Assembly: GCF_004155535.1 (NCBI RefSeq)
Contig: NZ_RYUH01000014.1
Location: 1-64,000 of the forward strand
From: Bifidobacterium pseudolongum subsp. globosum
GTDB lineage: Bacteria > Actinomycetota > Actinomycetes > Actinomycetales > Bifidobacteriaceae
Direction: 5' to 3'
Length of the DNA stretch: 64,000 nt
The translations under genes were made by a program, and so were the position numbers. Within the stretch, counting starts at the first letter, position 1. Every line of letters begins with the position of its first letter. The notes under the pieces were generated by a model, which saw only the letters and a program-made list of their open reading frames with translations, did no database searches and was not told where the DNA came from. Shown here in pieces: positions 6,644 to 13,844 of this stretch.

Positions 6644-6804
6644 TTATGTTCGTTTCTTTATGATGCTTTTCGCGTGTTTCTTGGCTGCCCTGTTGTTGAG
6701 TTGTAAGACTCGTTGTAGGGCCTTTCTCTGTTGTTCAAGACATAGTTTATGGCACGGCTCATTGGTTTGGCGTTTTTGCCGTTCGCTCGCACGTCGGCGA
6801 GTGC
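6644..6804 (-). pseudogene. Small basic phage-like protein, 5' end cut by a CRISPR repeat
   Basis: The frame is open from the repeat border and encodes a highly basic, Gln/Arg/Lys-rich peptide (RQTNEPCHKLCLEQQRKALQ...KKHAKSIIKKRT) that ends at 6644. The true start is lost. It precedes the Pro/Asp-rich gene on the same strand. No family recognised. Confidence 0.4.
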
Positions 6805-6893
6805 GGATCATCCCCGCGCATGCGGGGCAAACTTGGCTTATGAGATGATAGAACTGCATAACGCCGGATCATCCCCGCGCATGCGGGGCAAAC
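6805..6893 (+). CRISPR. Type I-E CRISPR segment 5 (2 repeats, 1 spacer)
   Basis: Perfect repeats at 6805-6832 and 6866-6893 with a 33-bp spacer between them. The flanks are the truncated basic gene (left) and the tail of a different toxin-like gene (right). Confidence 0.95.
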
Positions 6894-7001
6894 TTTCCCG
6901 CCGGCGGATCCGGCGTAGTGAGAAACACTGAAAACGGTAGAATAGAAGTAGGGCTTTCCAAGAGGAAGAAATGGAAGACAGGGGGCGAACGCCATGGATG
7001 A
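6894..7001 (+). pseudogene. Tail of a second kind of MuF-type toxin (toxin B)
   Basis: The frame is open from the repeat border: FPAGGSGVVRNTENGRIEVG, then LSKRKKWKTGGERHG and a TGA at 6999-7001. That stop overlaps the ATG at 6994, as in the toxin A/immunity A pairs. The sequence is unrelated to toxin A, which would fit an exchangeable C-terminal toxin domain. Only 35 codons remain, so the activity cannot be read. Confidence 0.4.
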
Positions 7002-7248
7002 TGTGAACAGACAAGTGGTTGAGATCGCCAAGCAATGCATTAACGTAATCAAACATGTGTCTTCTGACGAAGCGGATTACATGGAGTCGTTCCTCGACGT
7101 CGGTGAGCCTGATCTCGCGATTGTGCGGGCTTTGGATACGGCCTGCGCCAACCCTGAGATACTCAAACAAATCCCAGAATCAGTAAAAGAACTGACCAAG
7201 GATCCGGATTATCCGGAGATTCAACGCTTCGCGGACCTCTTTGAATGA
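6994..7248 (+). CDS. Candidate immunity protein B (84 aa)
   Basis: An intact frame from ATG at 6994, overlapping the upstream stop. The protein is acidic and mostly helical (MDDVNRQVVEIAKQCINVIK...; ANPEILKQIPESVKEL). It is not related to the immunity A family. The overlap with a toxin-like tail and the small acidic nature suggest an immunity protein. The next type I-E repeat follows only 21 bp downstream. Confidence 0.5.
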   Translation: MDDVNRQVVEIAKQCINVIKHVSSDEADYMESFLDVGEPDLAIVRALDTACANPEILKQIPESVKELTKDPDYPEIQRFADLFE

Positions 7249-7269
7249 ACCGGGTCCACTCGAAACAGC

Positions 7270-7955
7270 GGATTATCCCCGCGCATGCGGGGCAAACCGA
7301 GCCCCGATACGGCCCCGCCGATATTGCCGCGGATCATCCCCGCGCATGCGGGGCAAACCTGTCCGGGGATCTGGCCGACCTCCGCGGAGCCGGATCATCC
7401 CCGCGCATGCGGGGCAAACCGCTCGCCTGTCAGGCTGTTGCGCACGGTGACCGGATCATCCCCGCGCATGCGGGGCAAACAGTCACCGTAGCCGCTGTGC
7501 AGTGGGTCAAGTCGGATCATCCCCGCGCATGCGGGGCAAACGTCGGCGATCGCATCCTGTGCCGCTTTGAGCGCGGATCATCCCCGCGCATGCGGGGCAA
7601 ACTTTTGCATGGTGATGCCGGTGACGAAGCCCTCCGGATCATCCCCGCGCATGCGGGGCAAACAGCGTAACCGCTGCGCAAAAAAACTTCTTGTTCGGAT
7701 CATCCCCGCGCATGCGGGGCAAACGGTGATTTTCAGGGTTTCCCGTTCCTCCATTTCGGATCATCCCCGCGCATGCGGGGCAAACAGTCTGATTCTATTA
7801 GCAAAACACTCTCCAACAATGCCCGAAAAATTCGATTTGCACAGTCGGCCACACTTCGCTAACGTCATCATGATTCCGAACTTCTTCACTGCGGTAATAC
7901 CCGACTCTCAGTTTAGCATCGGGTCAACAATCATTCCTACACATGCGGGGCAAAC
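7270..7955 (+). CRISPR. Type I-E CRISPR segment 6 (9 good repeats plus one decayed repeat)
   Basis: Repeats start at 7270 (one change, GGATTATC), 7331, 7392, 7453, 7514, 7575, 7636, 7697 and 7758, all at a 61-bp period with 33-bp spacers. A degenerate repeat lies at 7928-7955 (ending ACATGCGGGGCAAAC); the 142 bp between it and the last good repeat contain no clear repeat. The decay marks the trailer end. This is the longest unbroken I-E run in the window. Confidence 0.95.
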
Positions 7956-8038
7956 CTTGAGCAGATCGATAATCGCAAGACTGCAGTCGGACCCTCCTGC
8001 ACCCGCAGCCACAAAGGAAGGTCCTTCGTCCGCGAACG

Positions 8039-9244
8039 CTAGAATAAGGGTTCGATTGATTCGTTGACTTTACGCAGACATGCCATGAGTCGGTCGAAGT
8101 CTTGCGAGGCCAGTGTTTCACGTAATGTTTCAGCCCGTGTCAGCACATGAGCGGCCATTGTACGAGCAAGAACAACCACCCGTTCCTCATCAAGCATATG
8201 CCTACGTGCCAGCTCAGCCCATTGGGAGGGTGTCACCTGTTCGGCAAACGGAGCATCCTCATCTATCGGCATCGCGTACTCCCACACAAACTCAGGCCAG
8301 AATCTGGTGGCGACAGCATCGTACACCGGAGATAATCGCACACCATCGGCGCCCAGCATCAATGAATAGTTCTTCGCATGCGCATCGCTGTTCGCGGTCG
8401 AAACATTAAACGCATACCGCTCAAGCCATACATATGCCAACTCATCGCTTGCATCCACACGGTGCAACAAATCAAGCACGTCATCGACGCTCACATCGTA
8501 TTTCATCCGTCCTGGCAGTCCCATGGCCTGCAGCAGATCCTCTTGGCGCAAACGCACAATACGGCCATCCCTGACAGCACGGTCGAAACGTTCCACGATG
8601 TACGCATCATGTTCCTGTACGGACAACACACCATGCTGCGGTACTGGAAGACCGCACAACAGCGCTAAATCCATGACAGCGAGCTCGATGTCGCGCAGAC
8701 CATGCAAATCCCTTGGCTGCGGTTTGACGATATGCGTCGACGGTACAGCGGCATTCGGCCAATACCACTCATCCTGAATACGAGTCAGCGAGAACTTGCC
8801 CTGCGCGCCGGCCAGAGAAAAACGCTCGTGCACGCCTTCCTCATTCCACCATGAATGCGGACGCCTCTCAATCAAGGCAATCTGATCGGCCAGCATATTC
8901 TCGTCAACCGGCTCGATCATTCTCGTAATGTTTTCCGCATCATCAGAACGAGTAAACACAAGACCACCGGTGGAGTCCACGCCATCAAGCAGGTCGAACA
9001 CGTCAGTCGATGCCGCGCCCAGACGAAACATCATGGCATGGCGGGCAGTCTCCTCGTCGGGGAGGAGATTGTCAAGGAACGCTTCTGGCGCACGCACAGT
9101 CCAATCCCCATCCAGAGGCAAACTCACGCTAATTGGCGTATCGGCATCGGAATCGTACCGAAACTCCACCAGATTGTCATCGTCACGGATGAACATACCC
9201 ACATGGCATCGATCGCCCACCCACACATGCAACACATCGCTCAT
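8039..9244 (-). CDS. hipA: HipA-family toxin kinase
   Basis: A 401-aa protein, within HipA length. It shows an N-terminal HipA subdomain (WVGDRCHVGMFIRDDDNLVE), the FSLAGAQGKFSL nucleotide-binding region, and a catalytic core with ANSDAHAKNYSLM and LSPVYDAVAT, which are HipA family landmarks. HipA kinases phosphorylate tRNA synthetases such as GltX and cause growth arrest unless bound by the antitoxin. The start codon overlaps the stop of the upstream HTH gene by 4 bp (ATGA). No inactivating change is seen. It lies between the trailer of the I-E array and a truncated IS30 gene. Confidence 0.85.
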   Translation of the reverse strand: MSDVLHVWVGDRCHVGMFIRDDDNLVEFRYDSDADTPISVSLPLDGDWTVRAPEAFLDNLLPDEETARHAMMFRLGAASTDVFDLLDGVDSTGGLVFTRSDDAENITRMIEPVDENMLADQIALIERRPHSWWNEEGVHERFSLAGAQGKFSLTRIQDEWYWPNAAVPSTHIVKPQPRDLHGLRDIELAVMDLALLCGLPVPQHGVLSVQEHDAYIVERFDRAVRDGRIVRLRQEDLLQAMGLPGRMKYDVSVDDVLDLLHRVDASDELAYVWLERYAFNVSTANSDAHAKNYSLMLGADGVRLSPVYDAVATRFWPEFVWEYAMPIDEDAPFAEQVTPSQWAELARRHMLDEERVVVLARTMAAHVLTRAETLRETLASQDFDRLMACLRKVNESIEPLF

Positions 9245-9549
9245 AGCGACATCGTCACCATCTCAACCGGATACGCATGCACATGAATTCCCAACATCGC
9301 GAACACACGCCGGGTATCTTGCAAACTCGCTAAACCCCTGTCATACAACGAACGCACAGCATGCACATCGACATGCGCATCCGCTGCCACCCGCTCCATG
9401 CTCAAGTGGCGGCCATCAATCAACTCACGCACACGGCGTGCAACCGCTGACGGAGTCGGCAGATAATCCACATGTATCTTTGGCCTACGAGGCGCATCGT
9501 CATACACCGTCACATCATCGTATTGGCTCAAGTCCAGTGTTGTATGCAT
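9241..9549 (-). CDS. HipB-like HTH antitoxin
   Basis: A 102-aa protein starting at 9549 behind AGGAGG. Residues ~35-75 (RRVRELIDGRHLSMERVAAD then AHVDVHAVRSLYDRG) form a helix-turn-helix candidate. It precedes and overlaps hipA by 4 bp, so it is the likely antitoxin and autorepressor. The 41-bp element at 9585-9625 lies 35 bp upstream and contains a palindrome that could be its operator, although the same element precedes an unrelated module. Confidence 0.7.
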   Translation of the reverse strand: MHTTLDLSQYDDVTVYDDAPRRPKIHVDYLPTPSAVARRVRELIDGRHLSMERVAADAHVDVHAVRSLYDRGLASLQDTRRVFAMLGIHVHAYPVEMVTMSL

Positions 9550-9584
9550 CTCCGCCTCCTCACATTTTCAGCCTTGCAATCATC

Positions 9585-9625
9585 TACTGCGATTTTACTG
9601 TAACAAACACTATACAAACCTTGTA
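9585..9625 (-). promoter_or_regulatory. 41-bp element upstream of hipBA
   Basis: Second copy of the element at 5772-5812, with one mismatch (T for C in TTTTACTGTAAC). It contains TACAA-ACC-TTGTA and, on the minus strand, the TATAGT -10 candidate. Its distance from the antitoxin start (35 bp) suits a promoter/operator. Confidence 0.55.
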
Positions 9626-9662
9626 CATACTCCGTTGTCTAGATGAAAGTGTGTCATCTTTG

Positions 9663-10352
9663 TCAGGCTTGTAGGTTTGGCAGTTCGTCAGGTGTGCGGT
9701 CTCCGAGCATGCGCATGGGCCTGTTGTCGGTCTCGTAGACAATCTCCTACACCTCCCGTACCACGCCCATCGCGATTATGTGGCGTTTGAGCAGATAGCG
9801 GCGGATCATGCCGTCGCGATTCTCGTTACTCGCCCGCTGCCAGCTGGAGTACGAGTCCGAAGATCCTGGCCATACCCAGTTCGTCGCGCAGCCGCGTATG
9901 GCGTGGATTCATTGGTAGATTGTCTCTGGGCACACGTGCATGAGCCGGTCATCCGGCCACAGGACGCGCAGCCCGCCGGGCCAGCAGCGAGCAAACCCAG
10001 CCGCGACCACCTACGCCCACAGACACCCATACCCGACAAGCGATACAGCTTGCGCGGCTTCGCACTGCGCCGTCCGGCCTTGCACTGCGCGGGACCGGCG
10101 ATACAATGACGGCGCCCACGGGCCGCCTTGAGGTGTTTTGGTCGGTACGACCCACTCATTGGACGGCAACCACATGTCGTGGTTGATCTGCCTGCTGATG
10201 GCGGATGCGCTGCGCCTGAGCATCGTGCCGACCGCCCGTATGCCGGTACCGTTGCCAATCTCAATCTGGACGACCTGCCGTTCTTCTTCCGACAGGTGTG
10301 AATACACCGCTCCCATAGGTGCAATAGTCCTTCGGCTTGGTTTTCTGGACAA
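9663..10352 (-). pseudogene. IS30-family transposase, degraded
   Basis: The N-terminal part is readable from 10352: YSHLSEEERQVVQIEIGNG and RRSASAISRQINHD, the IS30 helix-turn-helix. The last codons read EIVYETDNRPMRMLGDRTPD and end at 9663. Between them the frame is broken several times and too short for the full DDE domain. It lies between hipBA and the leader of the type II-C array, and is a dead insertion sequence. Confidence 0.75.
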
Positions 10353-10464
10353 TTACCAACCCAACAGATGCTACACTTTCATTTAGATAACGGATATGGG
10401 AATTGACTCTCTCTTTGATAGACTTTGATAGACTAACCTTGATATATGAGATAAGTAGACCCAT
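10353..10464 (+). promoter_or_regulatory. Leader region of the type II-C CRISPR array
   Basis: A 112-bp A/T-rich stretch between the IS30 remnant and the first repeat. It holds two tandem copies of TTTGATAGACT at about 10424-10443, the same motif as the 3' end of the repeat, and a TTGACT at about 10412-10417 as a possible -35 box. Plus-strand transcription of the array (see the tracrRNA and the terminator after the last repeat) puts the leader on this side. Confidence 0.55.
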
Positions 10465-11612
10465 GCTGGAAATTAGCTTCCTACCTTCTTGATAGACTTG
10501 AACACTCAGGAAATTCGGCATATAGGAACTAAAGTTATTGATTTAGAGTCTGGTTTGCCTTTTCGCCAGTAGGCGTGTCGTCCCGTTGCAGATGCGCACG
10601 GGTATCTGCTTGTGTGGTTTCGTGTGCAATGTGTGTCATGAGGACACGTTCGAAGCAAGCGAAGAAATGCCCGGTCTGCCAGTCGCCGATGCGCAAGAAC
10701 GGGCACGACCGCATGGGCCGGCAGCGTTGGCAGTGCGATGGGTGCAGGCTGACCGCCGGCACCAGGAACAACACCAAACGGCGCCGCACCCAGCTGGCGC
10801 AGTTCCTGGACTGGCTGCTCGAGGCCGCGCCCCAACGCAAACGCACGGAGAGCGCGCGCAACTTCCGCAAACGCGTGGACTGGTGCTGGCGGCTCGCCCC
10901 GCGCATCGAACCCGACGGCGTGGTGCATCGCACGGTCATGGCCGACGGCACCTACATGAACGGCTGGTGCCTGCTGACGGCGGTCGACGGCGAGGACGGC
11001 GAGGTGCTCGCCTGGCAGTGGTGCGCCCGGGAGAGCGCGGCCGCCTACCAGGCCCTGTTCGAACAGATCGCACCTCCCGACGTGCTCGTATGCGACGGCA
11101 TGAAAGGCATCCTCAAAGCCTGCGCGCAAATCTGGCCGGGCACGCGCATCCAACGCTGCCTGGTCCACGTGCAACGCGACACAAGGGCCGATCTGACCTC
11201 CAGACCCAGACTGCAGGCGGGCAAGGATCTCAAACGCCTCGCCGACACGCTCATCCGCATCCACGACGCCGACACGGCCGCCAGGTGGGGCCAGGCGCCC
11301 GACGCGTGGCACGAACGCTGGAAAGGCATGCTGGCCGAACGCACGTATGCCAAGGACCATCCCGACGATCCCAGGGCCGCCACGAGCAGAAGCGGATGGT
11401 GGTGGACCCACCTGCCATTGCGCCGCGCCTATTTCAGGCTTGAACGCCTCTTCAAAGACGGCACGCTCTTTTGTTTCCTCGACCCCACACTGACCGCGCA
11501 GGGCCCCGTGCCACGCGACAGCAACCGCCTCGAGTGTATTTTGTCAAATTGGCGTTTTGGTTTTTGTCATTAGCTTTTTTCGGTTTTGTGCATGGGGCGT
11601 GCCGGCGGGTGG

Positions 11613-12356
11613 TTATTTGTTGTTGAACATGAGGGCTTGGCTCAGACGGCGGCTTGGCCCGTGGAATTCGATGAGGCGTCCGTGGTGGACGATGCGGTCG
11701 ATGATGGCGGCGGCGAGTTTGTCGTCTGCGAAGATGGTGCCCCATTTGCCGAATTCGATGTTGGTGGTGAAGATGATGCTGCGGCGTTCGTATGCTCCGG
11801 CGATGATCTGGTAGAGCAGGCGTGCTCCGTCGATGTCGAAGGGCACGTAGCCGAATTCGTCGAGGATGATCAGGTCGGCGCGGCCTAGGTCCTTGAGGAT
11901 CTGGTCGAGGTTGCCGGCGCGTTTGGCCTTGCCCAGTTGCAGGACGAGTTCGGCGGTCTGGCAGAAACGCACGGTGCGTCCCTGTTCGACGGCCTTGATG
12001 CCCAGGGCGGTGGCCAGGTGGGTCTTGCCGCGTCCGGTCTTGCCGTAGAAGACGAGGTCCTGTGCGTGGTCGAGGAACTCGAGGCTGGTGAGCTGGTCGG
12101 TGTCGTAGCCGTCGGGCATCTTGACGTGCGTGTAGTCGTAGCCGTCCAGGCTTTTGATGACGGGGAATTTGGCGCGGCGCAGCAGGCGTTGGCGTTTGCC
12201 TTGTTCGCGGTGCTCGATCTCGCGGGCGAGCATGGTGTTGACGGCGTCGATCTGGCGGGGCGTGGCCCATGCGAGCAGGTCGTCGATGGTGTCGTTGGAG
12301 ATGAACAGGGCGCGCGCGTTGTCGCGCAGGCGGGTGGCGGTGTCGTTGTTCTTCAT
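11613..12356 (-). CDS. istB: IstB transposition helper ATPase
   Basis: A 247-aa AAA+ ATPase of normal IstB length. Walker A is FYGKTGRGKTHLAT and Walker B is LIILDEFGYVPFD; the end is RRLSQALMFNNK. IstB assembles on DNA and activates the IstA transposase. The gene starts at 12356, just after istA on the same strand. It looks intact, but its partner istA is frameshifted, so the element may depend on another copy. Confidence 0.92.
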   Translation of the reverse strand: MKNNDTATRLRDNARALFISNDTIDDLLAWATPRQIDAVNTMLAREIEHREQGKRQRLLRRAKFPVIKSLDGYDYTHVKMPDGYDTDQLTSLEFLDHAQDLVFYGKTGRGKTHLATALGIKAVEQGRTVRFCQTAELVLQLGKAKRAGNLDQILKDLGRADLIILDEFGYVPFDIDGARLLYQIIAGAYERRSIIFTTNIEFGKWGTIFADDKLAAAIIDRIVHHGRLIEFHGPSRRLSQALMFNNK

Positions 12357-12375
12357 GGTGTGGTCCTTGTGGGGG

Positions 12376-13844
12376 TCAGTGGTGCAGGTCGCTGAAGGCG
12401 ATGTCGTATTCGCTCAGGTCGACGGGTTCGTCGTAGACGATGGGTTCGTTGCCGGCACGCAGGCGCGCGGCCTGCAGTTCGACGCTGGCGGCGTCGAGGG
12501 TGCCGGTGGCCGAGAGCACGTCGCTCATCGCGTCGATGGCGGTCCGCCATCCGGTGTCGCGGCTGACGGCGAGCATGGTGCGCAGGTGGCCCTGCAGCTC
12601 GATGCGTCCTTGCTGGTCGAGCCACGAGCGCAGCGGGTCGGGCAGGGCGTCGCGCACCTTGCTGTTGGGCCACGCGTTGGCCCTGAACACGAGCGCCTCG
12701 AGCTGGTTGACCGGGTCGTCGCTGCTGGTGGGCGCGTCCCCGTACGCGCGTTCGTGCATGCCGATGGGCTTGCCGGTCGTGTCGAGGATCTCGACGCTGT
12801 CGGCGCGAAGGCCGACGATCAGCTCGCGTCCGGCGTGCTCGATGCCGGTGAAGTATCGGTGGCGTCCCTCGAGGGTGACGGCCCCGTATTTGTCGGCCTT
12901 CATGCGCTTGTAGGCCACCGGGTCGAATCCGGCGGCCGGCAATGGCAGCAGCATGGCCCTGTCGTGCTCGAACAGGCGCGACTCCCTCTCGCCCCTGCGG
13001 TAATGGGGCTTGTCGGCCATGGCCATGCAGCGTTCGAACAGGTCGGCGTTGAACGACTCGTAACCATACGCCTTGGGCACCGGCACGAACAGGGCGCGCC
13101 TGATCGCGCCGACCTTGGCCTCCACATTGCCCTTCTCATGGCCCGAATACGGGTTGCATAGCGTGGAGTCGAACCCGTAATGCGCGCGGAAGGCGGCGAA
13201 CAGTTCCGTGTAGCGCACCCCGCCGTCCTTGCGCTTGTGCCCCACGCCGGCCGCGTTGTCGAACACGATGCGGCGCGGCACGCCCCCCCAGACGCTCGAA
13301 CAGGCCACGAAGCGCCGCGCACGTGCACTCCGCGTTCGCCCGGGGTCAGGCAGGCGACCGCCGTGTTCGAATACGGGAACGAGAGCACGAAGAAGCGCAT
13401 GCGCGTGCGCACCCCACGCCACCAGACATCGGTCTGGCCGAAATCGGCCTGCGCCTCCGCCTCATGCCATGAAAGGTCCAGAAACCCGCTCTCCCTTTCC
13501 AAGCGAAACTGCCGCTTGAGCTCGCCGACCTTGCGGTTCACCGTCGACAGGGACACGTCCGCACCATGCTCGTGCACCAGACGCTCATGGATGCGCGTGG
13601 CCGTGTGACGCTGCTTCGACCACGACTCGCGGTCCTCGGCCAGCCACTGCTCGATCAACGGCACCCACGGGTCGATCTTCGACGGCCTGGCCCGCTTGAC
13701 CGGCGGCTTGGGCGACAGGTCACGCACCTTCAAGTACTTGCGCACGGTCGGCTCGCTCACGTTCAGCTCGCGGGCTATCGCCGCGACCGAGCAGCCTTCC
13801 TTTCGCATCGAACGGATAGAGTGGACTACGGACATGCTGATCAT
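12376..13844 (-). pseudogene. istA: IstA transposase, two frameshifts
   Basis: The N-terminus (VHSIRSMRKEGCSVAAIARE, then a helix-turn-helix) and the first catalytic region (EAQADFGQTDVWW) are in one frame. Near 13345 the frame shifts, so NAECTCAALRGLFERLGG is read in another frame, and an extra G in the run at about 13283-13289 shifts it again before VPRRIVFDNAAGVGHKR. The C-terminal part runs to 12376. IstA is the DDE transposase of IS21 elements. With both shifts it cannot be made as one chain. Sequencing error in the G-run could account for one of them. Confidence 0.85.

Noticed and set aside
7786-7927. Further decayed I-E repeats between the last good repeat and 7928
   Set aside because: At the 61-bp register (7819, 7880) no stretch resembles the repeat.
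1100-7955. Phage segments as giant spacers acquired by Cas1-Cas2
   Set aside because: Cas1-Cas2 integrates fragments of fixed length; 0.4-2.2 kb pieces with intact gene order fit recombination or misassembly better.
1103-8067. Many overlapping frames with IIPAHAGQT, HPRACGAN and GSSPRMRGK motifs
   Set aside because: They are six-frame translations of the I-E CRISPR repeat, not proteins.
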